A stretch of 64,000 bases of DNA from Streptomyces sp. Ru71 (GTDB lineage Bacteria > Actinomycetota > Actinomycetes > Streptomycetales > Streptomycetaceae): positions 62,001 to 126,000 of the forward strand of contig NZ_PQSS01000012.1 in assembly GCF_002920535.1 (NCBI RefSeq), read 5' to 3'. The translations under genes were made by a program, and so were the position numbers. Under the pieces are notes generated by a model. It saw nothing but the letters and a program-made list of their open reading frames with translations, ran no database searches and was not told the origin of the DNA. Shown here one piece after another: positions 18,865-28,368 of the stretch. How positions within the stretch are numbered: the first letter of the stretch is position 1; every line of letters starts with the position of its first letter.

Positions 18865-20030
18865 GCCGGCCGGCCGAGCAGCATGGTGGGGGCGCCCGCG
18901 ACGCGCGTGAGGAAGACCGTGACCGCGTGTGTCCCGTGCGGCTTCGGCAGCACCTTGCGGCGCAGCTCCTCCGGCTCGACCGCCGAGCCCCGCTTCTTCA
19001 CGGTCAGCACACCCACCTCACGCTCCCGCAGCAGCGCCTTCAGCTTCTTGACGTTGAAGGGGAGCCGGTCGGTGATCTCGTAGGCCGAGGCGTACGGCGT
19101 CTCCCGCAGCTCGTCGGAGGTGACGTAGGCGATCGTCGGGTCCAGCAGTCCGCCGTCGACCTCCTCGGCGACCTCGGCGACCAGGTGGGCGCGGATGACG
19201 GCGCCGTCGGGCTCGTAGAGGTAGCGCCCGACGGGGCGGACGGCGGGATCGGGCAGGCCGCGGCCGGGCAGTGTGTACGGCCCCGGCAGCAGCGTCGCCC
19301 GTACCGTTCCCGGCGCGTCGGTGCCGAACCACAGCACCGCCTCCTTCACATCGCCGCCGTCGGAGATCCACTCCGCCTCGGCCTCGGCCGGGACCGCCTC
19401 GTGCGGGATGCCGGGGGCGATCTTCAGCGCGGCGTGCGGAGCCTGGAGCGCCGCCCGCACGGCCCAGGACAGGGGAGGCGAGTAGGCCTCCGGGTCGAAG
19501 ATGCGGCCGCGGCCGCCGCGCCGGGCCGGGTCCACGAACACCGCGTCGTAGCCGGCGGTGTCCACCTCGGTGACGTCCGCCTCCCGTACCTCGATCAGGT
19601 CGGTGAGCCCGAGCGCCTCGGCGTTGGCGCGGGCCGCCGCCGCCGTCAGCGGGTCGCGGTCCACGGCGAGGACGCGGATGCCGGCGCGGGCGAGGGCGAG
19701 CGCGTCGCCGCCGATGCCGCAGCACAGGTCGGCGACGGAGGTGACGCCCAGGTCCTTCATCCGGGCCGCCCGGTACGCGGCGACGCTCGCCCGCGTGGAC
19801 TGCTCGACGCCGTGGGGCGTGAAGAACATCCGCGCGGCGTCCTCGGCCCCGAACTTCGCCACCGCCCGCTGCCGCAGCCGCGCCTGGCCGAGCGCGGCCG
19901 ACACCAGCTCCGCCGGGTGCTCCCGGCGCAGCCGGGTGGCGACGGCGAGCTCGTCGGCGGGGTCGGTGTCGCGCACCTGGTCGAGCAGAGCGCGGCCTTC
20001 GGGGGTGAGGAGCGGGGCGAGGTCGTTCAC
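18861..20030 (-). CDS. Class I SAM-dependent methyltransferase with THUMP-like C-terminus
   Basis: A 389-residue protein from GTG 20030 (MNDLAPLLTPEGRALLDQVR). It contains motif I VADLCCGIGGDALALARAG, the acidic VLAVDRDPLTAAAARANAEA and DAVFVDPARRGGRGRIFDPE, followed by a C-terminal THUMP-like domain (RLPFNVKKLKALLRE, VLTVKKRGSAVEPEELRRK). The domain pair suggests an RNA substrate, but none is established. The open frame continues upstream as a Pro-rich, unfamiliar sequence, so the internal start was preferred. Confidence 0.85.
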   Translation of the reverse strand: MNDLAPLLTPEGRALLDQVRDTDPADELAVATRLRREHPAELVSAALGQARLRQRAVAKFGAEDAARMFFTPHGVEQSTRASVAAYRAARMKDLGVTSVADLCCGIGGDALALARAGIRVLAVDRDPLTAAAARANAEALGLTDLIEVREADVTEVDTAGYDAVFVDPARRGGRGRIFDPEAYSPPLSWAVRAALQAPHAALKIAPGIPHEAVPAEAEAEWISDGGDVKEAVLWFGTDAPGTVRATLLPGPYTLPGRGLPDPAVRPVGRYLYEPDGAVIRAHLVAEVAEEVDGGLLDPTIAYVTSDELRETPYASAYEITDRLPFNVKKLKALLREREVGVLTVKKRGSAVEPEELRRKVLPKPHGTHAVTVFLTRVAGAPTMLLGRPA

Positions 20031-20229
20031 CGGGTCATTGTCGGCCAGCGGGCGGGGAGTGCGGGCGGCGGGCGGCGGGCGGCGGTGCGGGCCCGGCGGG
20101 GCGGGGCTGGGTGTGGGCTGCGGGCGGCTGTCCCGGCGGCCCGTGGGTGTGGGCCAGTCGGTGGATGGTGGGCGGTGGCCGGTGGTGTCGGGGCGGCTCG
20201 GGGGAGGCGGGCTGCCAGGATCCGGGTCC

Positions 20230-21162
20230 ATGCGAGTAGTCGTACAAAATGACAAAAACAGGACCCGTAGGCACGGTGTCCTCCGCGGCGGCCTCGCCGC
20301 GCTCGCGGCCGCCGCCCTCGCCTCCGGCTGCGCCCCCGGCGCGGGCCCGGACGTCGACCCGGCCGCCGGTCAGCAGCGGGCCCTGCAGGCGCCCCCGGCG
20401 CGCGCCCTCGACTCCTACGCCACGAAGCTGCGCGCCCAGCAGGCCGCCCGCGCGGCGGCCGCCCGGCGCTGGGGCCTGTCCGAGGTGCCGCTGGCCGCTC
20501 CGCCGCCGCCCCGGCAGAAGCCGAGGATCCACACCCGTCAGGGCTTCGAGGTCACCGACCACGAGGAACTCGGCCTGCCCCCGGTCTTCACCCGCATCCC
20601 GACCGACCAGAAGATCGTCTTCCTCACGATCGATGACGGCGCGGAGAAGGACCCGGCGTTCCTGCGCATGATGAGCGACCTGCGCATCCCGTACACCGCC
20701 TTCCTCAGCAACTACCTGATCAAGGACGACTACGGCTACTTCAAGAAGATGCAGGCCAGGGGCGTGACCCTGAACAACCACACGCTGCACCACCCCTACC
20801 TGCCGGGCCTGTCCTACGCCGAGCAGAAGCACGAGATCTGCGACATGCAGGACGTCATCGCGCGGCACTACGGCAAGCGCCCGACCGTCTTCCGCCCGCC
20901 GTACGGCAACTACAACCAGGACACGCTGCGTGCCGCTAAGTCCTGCGGGATCAAGTACGCCCCACTCTGGGACGAGGAGGTTTTCGTCGACCACTGGGAG
21001 TACCGCGAGTGGGACCGGGACCTCCACCCCGGCGACATCGTCCTGACGCACTTCCGCGGCCGGGACGACTGGAAGGGCACCATGCCCGACATGGTCCGCC
21101 GGTTCCTGAAGAAGGTGACGGACAAGGGGTACGCGGTGGCACGCCTGGAGGACTACCTGTGA
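20230..21162 (+). CDS. Lipoprotein polysaccharide deacetylase
   Basis: A 310-residue protein with a signal peptide and lipobox (ALASGC). A linker precedes a NodB-type deacetylase domain: FLTIDDGAEKD (metal-binding Asp135/136), NNHTLHHPYL (HxxxH), FRPPYGNYNQD and the late PGDIVLTHF. Such enzymes remove N-acetyl groups from chitin-like or peptidoglycan sugars outside the cell. It is coupled to a paralogue by a GTGA overlap at 21159-21162. The start ATG 20230 lacks a strong ribosome site. All catalytic motifs are present. Confidence 0.87.
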   Translation: MRVVVQNDKNRTRRHGVLRGGLAALAAAALASGCAPGAGPDVDPAAGQQRALQAPPARALDSYATKLRAQQAARAAAARRWGLSEVPLAAPPPPRQKPRIHTRQGFEVTDHEELGLPPVFTRIPTDQKIVFLTIDDGAEKDPAFLRMMSDLRIPYTAFLSNYLIKDDYGYFKKMQARGVTLNNHTLHHPYLPGLSYAEQKHEICDMQDVIARHYGKRPTVFRPPYGNYNQDTLRAAKSCGIKYAPLWDEEVFVDHWEYREWDRDLHPGDIVLTHFRGRDDWKGTMPDMVRRFLKKVTDKGYAVARLEDYL

Positions 21163-21983
21163 GGACGCGGGGGCTGGTGGCCGGATTCCTGGCGGCGGTG
21201 GTCTGCCTGACGGGGTGCCTGACGGGGTGCGCCCAGTCGGTCGACCCGATCGAACGGCTCGGCAAGAAGGCGGCGGAACGGGTCGGCACGCACGCCCCCG
21301 CCGCCGAGCCGCCGTACCGCCGCTGGGGTCTGGAACGGCCGCCGGCCCCCGCGCCCTCACCGGCCTCGCGCCGCGTTCCGCTCGCCGCGGGCTCCGGGCT
21401 GCCGGCCGTCGTCGACCGGGTGCCGACCCGCGACAAGGTCGTCTTCCTCACCTACGACGACGGCGCCGAACGCGACCCCCGGTTCGTGGGCCTGGTCCGC
21501 GAACTGCGCCTGCCGGTGGCCATGTTCCTCACCGACAGCGTGGTCGGGCCGGGGTACGCGCACTTCGGGCGGCTGCGGGCGGTGGGCGCGACGCTGGAGA
21601 ACCACACGCTCGACCACCCCGCCATGCGGGGCCTGCCGTACGCCGGGCAGCGCGCCGAGATCTGCGGGCAGCAGCGCAAGCTCCACGACCGCTTCGGCGT
21701 GCGCCCCCGCCTCTTCCGCCCGCCCTACGGCGCCTACGACGCGACGACCCTGCGGGCGGCGGCCGACTGCGGCATCTCGGCCATCGTGCTGTGGCGGGTG
21801 TCGCTGGAGGGCGACGGCAACCTGGCGTACGCCGGCGGCGAGCACCGCCTGACCCCGGGCGACATCATCGCCGTCGACCCGGACGAGACCTCGGGCCCGA
21901 CCCTGCGCGCGCGCACGGTACGTCTGCTGCGCCGGATCCAGGCTGCGGGACTGACCGTGGGCCGCCTGGAGGACTACCTGTAG
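21159..21983 (+). CDS. Second polysaccharide deacetylase, paralogue of its neighbour
   Basis: A 274-residue protein starting at a GTG that overlaps the previous stop. The signal peptide ends in a double lipobox-like stretch (LTGCLTGCA). Its NodB domain has FLTYDDGAERD, LENHTLDHPAM and FRPPYGAYDAT. Both paralogues end VGRLEDYL or VARLEDYL, so they arose by tandem duplication. In this copy the late region reads LTPGDIIAVDPDE where the neighbour has PGDIVLTHF: the final motif His is not conserved, which may lower or change activity. It is a probable surface-anchored deacetylase of cell-wall glycan. Confidence 0.85.
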   Translation: MRTRGLVAGFLAAVVCLTGCLTGCAQSVDPIERLGKKAAERVGTHAPAAEPPYRRWGLERPPAPAPSPASRRVPLAAGSGLPAVVDRVPTRDKVVFLTYDDGAERDPRFVGLVRELRLPVAMFLTDSVVGPGYAHFGRLRAVGATLENHTLDHPAMRGLPYAGQRAEICGQQRKLHDRFGVRPRLFRPPYGAYDATTLRAAADCGISAIVLWRVSLEGDGNLAYAGGEHRLTPGDIIAVDPDETSGPTLRARTVRLLRRIQAAGLTVGRLEDYL

Positions 21984-22026
21984 CGGGGCGCCCGGGGCGC
22001 GCGTCGGCGGACGCGCCGCACGGCAA

Positions 22027-22053
22027 TTGGCACTCCGCTTGACCGAGTGCTAA
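22027..22053. promoter_or_regulatory. CIRCE operator 1 (HrcA site)
   Basis: TTGGCACTC, 9 nt, GAGTGCTAA: a near-perfect match to the CIRCE consensus TTAGCACTC-N9-GAGTGCTAA. It overlaps the groES promoter, so HrcA binding would block transcription under non-stress conditions. Confidence 0.93.
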
Positions 22054-22068
22054 TCGCAGTCATAGTCT
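22039..22068 (+). promoter_or_regulatory. groES-groEL promoter
   Basis: TTGACC (22039-22044) and TAGTCT (22063-22068) are separated by 18 bp, a vegetative-type Streptomyces promoter. The -35 lies inside the spacer of CIRCE 1, and CIRCE 2 begins right after the expected start site. Confidence 0.75.
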
Positions 22069-22073
22069 CGGCT

Positions 22074-22100
22074 CTGGCACTCCCCCCTGGAGAGTGCCAA
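22074..22100. promoter_or_regulatory. CIRCE operator 2 (HrcA site)
   Basis: CTGGCACTC, 9 nt, GAGTGCCAA: a second CIRCE element, in the 5' untranslated region of groES. Two operators flanking one promoter imply tight HrcA repression. Confidence 0.9.
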
Positions 22101-22199
22101 ACACGCGACGGGCAGGTCCGGCACCCGCGACGACGGATCGACCTGGTCGCCACCTCAGACAGTTAACCCCGTGAGATCTCCGAAGGGGGAGGTCGGATC

Positions 22200-22508
22200 G
22201 TGACGACCGCCAGCTCCAAGGTTGCCATCAAGCCGCTTGAGGACCGCATCGTGGTCCAGCCGCTCGACGCCGAGCAGACCACGGCCTCTGGCCTGGTCAT
22301 TCCGGACACCGCCAAGGAGAAGCCCCAGGAGGGCGTCGTCCTGGCCGTGGGCCCGGGCCGCTTCGAGGACGGCAACCGTCTGCCGCTCGACGTCAAGGTC
22401 GGCGACGTGGTGCTCTACAGCAAGTACGGCGGCACCGAGGTGAAGTACAACAACGAGGAGTACCTCGTTCTCTCGGCCCGCGACGTGCTCGCGATCATCG
22501 AGAAGTAA
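22200..22508 (+). CDS. groES: Co-chaperonin GroES
   Basis: A 102-residue Hsp10 subunit: [20 protein letters not shown], the mobile loop [19 protein letters not shown] and a C-terminal [17 protein letters not shown]. It caps the GroEL cavity as a heptamer. GTG 22200 follows gggggaggtcggatc. It is the first gene of the bicistronic groESL1 operon and lies 121 bp ahead of groEL. The double CIRCE upstream indicates HrcA control. Confidence 0.97.
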   Translation: MTTASSKVAIKPLEDRIVVQPLDAEQTTASGLVIPDTAKEKPQEGVVLAVGPGRFEDGNRLPLDVKVGDVVLYSKYGGTEVKYNNEEYLVLSARDVLAIIEK

Positions 22509-22537
22509 GCACGCTTCACCCGAAGTTCTGCCTTTCA

Positions 22538-24258
<1,721 letters not shown>

Positions 24259-24273
24259 GCCGTCACGCTCGAA

Positions 24274-24310
24274 GAAGGCCCCGGTCACCTCGTCGGTGAC
24301 CGGGGCCTTC
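24274..24310 (+). terminator. Strong terminator after groEL
   Basis: A 16-bp perfect stem (gaaggccccggtcacc with its complement) around the loop tcgtc. It lies between the convergent groEL and SnoaL-like genes and probably works in both directions. Confidence 0.88.
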
Positions 24311-24326
24311 CCCCTTCGCGGGCGGT

Positions 24327-25022
24327 TCAGTCGCCGAGTACCCCCAGCTGCTCCATCAGCCCCGCCCGGTCGTACTCCCACCAGCCTTCGCAGACCCGCC
24401 CGTCCCCGTCGACGCGGTAGATCGTCACCCCGGTCATCGTCACCGTGTCGCCGGACGACGGAACGCCCATGAACTCCGCCTTCTGCGTCCCCTGCCAGGT
24501 CCAGCGGGAGCAGACCCGGTCGCCTTCGGTGATCTGGTCGTCGATGCGGAACGAGAAGTCGAAGGCGTCGCGCCACATCTGAAGGTCGCGCCGGAAGCCG
24601 TCGCGGCCGATGTCGACCTCTTCCTTGGCCGGGTCGTGGTCGCGGTAGTCGTCGCTGACGATGTCGTCCAGCTCGACCTCGCCCTTGCCCGCCATCCGCT
24701 CGAAGAGCGTGCGCACGGTCGCCGCGTTCAGCTGGTCCTCGCGGACCACGTCCAGGTCCGTGAAGGTCGGCATCTCGTCGCAGAGCGCGACCATCTCCCG
24801 GAAGATCTTGTCCGTCTCGGGCAGGTTGGAGTTCTGCATCGCCTCCTCGTACGAGGGGAACTCCACGATCTCGATGAAGTGGGACGCGTCCGACCGGTCC
24901 TTGCCGATGATGTCGTGCGTCGCGGTCCGCTTGCCCTTGGTCTGTTCGACCCACTTGTCCATCAACCGGTTCATCTCGTCGAACCGGCTGGTCTTGCAGT
25001 CGATGAGCTGTACGAAGGTCAT
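24327..25022 (-). CDS. Two-domain ABM-like / SnoaL-like (ester cyclase) protein
   Basis: A 231-residue protein. Residues 1-~95 (MTFVQLIDCKTSRFDEMNRL ... HFIEIVEFPSYEEAMQNSNL) look like a dimeric alpha/beta-barrel domain. Residues ~105-231 (NAATVRTLFERMAGKGEVEL, DDIVSDDYRDHDPA, GDRVCSRWTWQGTQKAEFMG) match the NTF2-like SnoaL/ester-cyclase fold. Both folds bind small molecules, and the fusion suggests a detoxifying or biosynthetic enzyme of unknown substrate. There are no pathway genes nearby. It is convergent with groEL. Confidence 0.75.
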   Translation of the reverse strand: MTFVQLIDCKTSRFDEMNRLMDKWVEQTKGKRTATHDIIGKDRSDASHFIEIVEFPSYEEAMQNSNLPETDKIFREMVALCDEMPTFTDLDVVREDQLNAATVRTLFERMAGKGEVELDDIVSDDYRDHDPAKEEVDIGRDGFRRDLQMWRDAFDFSFRIDDQITEGDRVCSRWTWQGTQKAEFMGVPSSGDTVTMTGVTIYRVDGDGRVCEGWWEYDRAGLMEQLGVLGD

Positions 25023-25109
25023 GGCGCCGCCTCCGGTCCCCCGTGGGTCCGGTGTTCGTCAGGCTCATTTTCCCACCGGACCGGCGGCGTCACCCGTCGT
25101 GCGGAAGCC

Positions 25110-25883
25110 TCACTGCGGCCCGTACTTCCGCCCCGTGCGCGAGGTGAGCCCGCCCAGCAGCCCGCGCGGCACCAGCTTCGCCGCGCCCATCAGGGCCTTG
25201 TAACGGGGGTCCGGGATGGACAGCGTTCTGCCGCGCGCCAGGTCCGCCAGCGCGGCGGCCACCACCTTGTCGGCGTCCAGCCACATCCAGTTCGGGATGT
25301 TGTCCGTGCCCATCCCGGCCCGCTGGTGGAACTCCGTCCGCACGAAGCCCGGGCACAGCGCCATCAGCCGGACCCCGCTGCCGGCCAGGTCCCGTGCCGC
25401 GCCCTGGGTGAACTGCACGACCCACGCCTTGGACGCCCCGTACGTGCCCCGCGGCACGAACGCGGCCACCGACGCCACGTTGACGACCCCGCCCCGGCCG
25501 CGCTCGCGCATGGCCCCGGTCGCCGCCGACGTCAGCCGCAGCACCGCCTCGCAGTGCACCTTCAGCATCTTCAGCTCGTCGGCCATGGGCACGTCGAGAT
25601 AGCGGCCCTTGTTGCCGAAGCCGGCGTTGTTGATCAGCAGGTCGACCGGGTTGCGGCGGTCACCGAGGCGGGTGGCCACCGCCTCGATGCCCTCGTCCGT
25701 CGCCAGGTCGGCGGTCAGCACCTCCGCCTCGACGCCGTGCCGGTCGTGCAGCTCGGTCGCCTGCTCGCGCAGCCGCTTGGTGTCCCGGGCCACCAGCACC
25801 AGGTCGTGCCCGTCAGCCGCCAGCCGCCGCGCGAACGCGGCACCGATCCCCGCGGTCGATCCCGTAATCAGAGCCGTTGTCAT
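25110..25883 (-). CDS. SDR family NAD(P)-dependent oxidoreductase
   Basis: A 257-residue short-chain dehydrogenase: TALITGSTAGIGAAFARRLA (cofactor loop TGxxxGIG), DLLINNAGFG (NNAG), the catalytic Ser in VNVASVAAF and YGASK (Tyr and Lys). LVARDTKR after beta-2 suggests NADP preference. The substrate is unknown. ATG 25883 is the natural start. It is a single gene pointing the same way as the SnoaL-like gene and possibly co-transcribed with it. Confidence 0.9.
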   Translation of the reverse strand: MTTALITGSTAGIGAAFARRLAADGHDLVLVARDTKRLREQATELHDRHGVEAEVLTADLATDEGIEAVATRLGDRRNPVDLLINNAGFGNKGRYLDVPMADELKMLKVHCEAVLRLTSAATGAMRERGRGGVVNVASVAAFVPRGTYGASKAWVVQFTQGAARDLAGSGVRLMALCPGFVRTEFHQRAGMGTDNIPNWMWLDADKVVAAALADLARGRTLSIPDPRYKALMGAAKLVPRGLLGGLTSRTGRKYGPQ

Positions 25884-25945
25884 GCGCCAAGACTAGTTAC
25901 CCGCACTGACACACCCGGTGCCCCCGACCCCCCTCTGACGTCCGG

Positions 25946-26614
25946 TCAGCCGCCGTGCCGGCCGACGTACTTGTGCGCCGCCGCCAGCACCTCCGGGTCC
26001 AGCGCCGCCCCCGCCACGAGCAGCCGCGGCAGCAGCTCCCGCTCGGTGGTGACGGCGCGGAACTGCACCGCCACGGTCACGTCGTGGTCCGGCCGGTGCA
26101 CCACCTCGATCGCGTCACCCGCGCGGATCTCGCCGGGCTGGATCACCCGCAGATACGCCCCCGGCGCCCCCCGGTGCGTGAACCGGCGCACCCAGCCCCG
26201 CTCGCCCAGGTGCCCTTGGAAGGTGCGGCAGGGGATGCGCCCGGAGGCGACCTCCAGGACCACGTCGGGGCCGATCCGCCAGCGCTCGCCGATCAGCGCT
26301 CCGGACACGTCCACGCCCCGCGTGGTGAGGTTCTCGCCGAAGACGCCGTTGCGCAGCGGCCGGCCCAGCTCGCGCTCCCAGGCGTCCAGGTCCTCGCGCG
26401 CGAAGGCGTACACCGCCTGGTCGTCACCGCCGTGGTGGCGCGTGTCGCACACCGCGTCCCCGGCCAGCCCGCTCGCGCCGACCCCCTTCGGCCCCGGCGC
26501 CGTCACCTTGACCGGCCCCTCCACGGGGCGCTTGTCGATGCCGGTCAGCCCCTCCGGCTGGTCCGTGTAGGGCACGGGCCGGGCCTGGCCCACGTTGAGA
26601 GACAGAAGCTTCAT
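25946..26614 (-). CDS. MOSC domain-containing protein
   Basis: A 222-residue protein of the YiiM type: MKLLSLNVGQARPVPYTDQP at the start, DAVCDTRHHGGDDQAVYAFA and GVFGENLTTRGVDVSGALIG. The conserved Cys in SGRIPCRTFQGHLGERGW is thought to handle sulfur or the molybdenum cofactor. In E. coli, YiiM acts in reduction of N-hydroxylated compounds. It is transcribed away from the LysR regulator at 26695, with an 80-bp shared promoter region, which suggests but does not prove regulation by it. Confidence 0.9.
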   Translation of the reverse strand: MKLLSLNVGQARPVPYTDQPEGLTGIDKRPVEGPVKVTAPGPKGVGASGLAGDAVCDTRHHGGDDQAVYAFAREDLDAWERELGRPLRNGVFGENLTTRGVDVSGALIGERWRIGPDVVLEVASGRIPCRTFQGHLGERGWVRRFTHRGAPGAYLRVIQPGEIRAGDAIEVVHRPDHDVTVAVQFRAVTTERELLPRLLVAGAALDPEVLAAAHKYVGRHGG

Positions 26615-26694
26615 GGGGGCACGGTAGGCGAGCCCACCTCAAAGTGTCGACGACTTTTCCGGCGGAGCACCCAAGCCTGGCTTATGCTTGAGGG

Positions 26695-27600
26695 GTGATC
26701 GAGGCTCGTCATCTCCGTGTCCTGCGCGCCGTAGCCACCACCGGGTCCTTCTCGGCGGCGGCCCGTGAGCTGGGCTGCACCCAGCCCGCCGTCAGCCAGC
26801 AGATGAAGGCCCTGGAGGGCTCGGTCGGCACCCCGCTGCTGGTGCGCACCGGACGCGAGATGCGGCTGACCCAGGCCGGCGAGGCCCTGGTGCGGCACGC
26901 CACCGGCATCCTCGCCGGGCTGACCGCCGCCGAGGAGGAGGTCGCCGCCATCGCCGGGCTGCGCGCCGGACGGGTGCGGCTGGTGTCCTTCCCCAGCGGC
27001 AGCTCCACCCTCGTCCCCACCGCGCTGGCCGCCCTGCGCGCCGCCCACCCCGGCACCCGGGTCTCCCTGGAGGAGGCCGAGCCGCCACGGTCGGTGGAGC
27101 TGCTGCGCGACGGCGACTGCGACATCGCGCTCGCCTTCCGCTACGAGGGCGCGGCGGGCGCGGAGGAGTGGGACGACCTCGTCGTGCGGCCCTTGCTGAC
27201 GGACCGTCTCGTCGCGCTGCTGCCGGAGCGGCACCCGCTCGCGCGCACCGCTTCCTCGGGGTCGCTCGCGATCGGCGCGCTGGCCGACGAGCCGTGGATC
27301 GCGGGCTGCCCGCGCTGCCGGGGCCAGCTGGTCGAGGTCTGCCGGAGTGCGGGCTTCGCGCCGCGTATCGACTTCGCCACCGACGACTACCCCGCGGTGG
27401 TCGGCCTGGTCGGCGCCGGCCTCGGCGTCGCCGTCCTGCCCCAGCTCGCGGTGGAGTCCGTACGGCCCCGTGGCGTACGCATGTTGACGCTTGAACCGTC
27501 GGTGCGGCGGGAGATCGTCGCCCTGACCCTGCCCGATCTGGCGCAGGTGCCGGCGGTGGCGGCCACGCTGGAGCAGCTGGCCCGGACGGCGCGGCGGTAG
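26695..27600 (+). CDS. LysR family transcriptional regulator
   Basis: A 301-residue regulator. The winged helix-turn-helix is at residues 1-60 (LRVLRAVATTGSFSAAAREL, GCTQPAVSQQMKALE), followed by the effector-binding domain (LVSFPSGSSTLVPTALAALR, CDIALAFRYEG, VVGLVGAGLGVAVLPQLA). The GTG start follows TATGCT by 7 nt. The 80-bp gap to the divergent MOSC gene holds AAGCctgGCTT and nearby repeats of GCTT, a plausible LysR operator. The inducer is unknown. Confidence 0.9.
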   Translation: MIEARHLRVLRAVATTGSFSAAARELGCTQPAVSQQMKALEGSVGTPLLVRTGREMRLTQAGEALVRHATGILAGLTAAEEEVAAIAGLRAGRVRLVSFPSGSSTLVPTALAALRAAHPGTRVSLEEAEPPRSVELLRDGDCDIALAFRYEGAAGAEEWDDLVVRPLLTDRLVALLPERHPLARTASSGSLAIGALADEPWIAGCPRCRGQLVEVCRSAGFAPRIDFATDDYPAVVGLVGAGLGVAVLPQLAVESVRPRGVRMLTLEPSVRREIVALTLPDLAQVPAVAATLEQLARTARR

Positions 27601-27612
27601 GGGCACAAGGTG

Positions 27613-27636
27613 AGGGCACGCGCGTCTGCGTGCCCT
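27613..27636. terminator. Bidirectional terminator between lysR and whiD
   Basis: A 9-bp perfect stem (agggcacgc / gcgtgccct) with a 6-nt loop, between two convergent genes 58 bp apart. Confidence 0.7.
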
Positions 27637-27658
27637 GGATGGTTGCAGAAACGTTCTT

Positions 27659-27988
27659 TCAGGCGTTCGAACCGGCGTGCCCGCCGGCCGCCGACGCCGT
27701 CACCAGGCGGTTGCGCGCCCGCCCCATGAGCTCTTCGCGCTCGTCCTCGGTCAACCCGCCCCACACGCCGTACGGTTCGCGCACCGCCAAGGCGTGAGCC
27801 GCGCACTGCGCGCGGACCGGGCACCTCATGCAGACCTCCTTGGCCGAGTTCTCGCGAGCACTCCGCGCCGCACCGCGCTCACCCTCCGGATGAAAGAAGA
27901 GGGAGCTGTCCACACCGCGGCAGGCAGCCAGCAGCTGCCAGTCCCACAGGTCCGCGTTCGGTCCGGGAAGGCGGGAGAAATCTGCCAT
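27659..27988 (-). CDS. whiD: WhiB-family iron-sulfur regulator WhiD
   Basis: A 109-residue Wbl protein. Four cysteines at 23, 53, 56 and 62 (C-x29-CMRC-x5-C) bind a [4Fe-4S] cluster. The turn motif GVWGGL (residues 74-79) contacts the primary sigma factor, and a basic ELMGRARNRL tail follows. WhiD is needed late in sporulation, for septum placement and spore wall thickening, in S. coelicolor; the mycobacterial equivalent is WhiB3. The identity rests on family motifs plus position next to bldM. ATG 27988 is preceded by aaggggtcacgta on the minus strand. It is divergent from bldM. Confidence 0.94.
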   Translation of the reverse strand: MADFSRLPGPNADLWDWQLLAACRGVDSSLFFHPEGERGAARSARENSAKEVCMRCPVRAQCAAHALAVREPYGVWGGLTEDEREELMGRARNRLVTASAAGGHAGSNA

Positions 27989-28064
27989 TACGTGACCCCT
28001 TGCAGCCGTTCTGAGTGGATACGGTGCCCACGACCGTACAACTACGATCTAAGGAGATGAAAAT

Positions 28065-28148
28065 ATGACTCATTGCGAATCTAGCCTCAGACACCAGCGC
28101 ATGGGAAGAAATGGGGCCAAATGGGGCATGGTTGTGATGAAAGCTTGA
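28065..28148 (+). CDS. Possible 27-aa ORF in the whiD-bldM gap
   Basis: ATG 28065 lies 8 nt after a perfect ribosome site (taaggagatg) and encodes MTHCESSLRHQRMGRNGAKW plus GMVVMKA, ending TGA. It sits ahead of the bldM promoter on the bldM strand, so it would be on a separate, earlier transcript. Composition is not GC-biased at third positions. It may be a real small gene or a chance ribosome-site match, and the whole 380-bp gap otherwise holds the divergent regulatory regions of whiD and bldM. Confidence 0.3.
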   Translation: MTHCESSLRHQRMGRNGAKWGMVVMKA

Positions 28149-28216
28149 GGGTTGGCCCTGTGTGTCTCCACCGTGTCCGCCCCCTCACGTAGAGTGCCGA
28201 AGATGGCAGACGGCCC

Positions 28217-28244
28217 CGTAACTCTTTCGAGTGACCGTCGTTGA
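28217..28244 (+). promoter_or_regulatory. BldN-type promoter of bldM
   Basis: CGTAAC (28217-28222) and CGTTGA (28239-28244) are separated by exactly 16 bp. This equals the consensus I recall for the ECF sigma factor BldN, whose classic target is bldM promoter 1. The site lies 125 bp before the bldM ATG. Confidence 0.85.
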
Positions 28245-28368
28245 GAGTGCGGAGGCGGTTGAAAACACAAGGGCTCGGGCAGGCGTCCGAGACGGTCGAC
28301 CGCACAGGTGACGATTTCGTACCAGCCTGGAGGCACAAGGTGACGCGCATCAGCTGCGGAGGGCGGCC

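Noticed and set aside
20040..20200. G-rich tract (gcgggcggcgggcggcggg...) as a regulatory G-quadruplex
   Set aside because: Runs are mostly of two or three G with short C interruptions, expected by chance at this G+C. No conserved spacing was visible.
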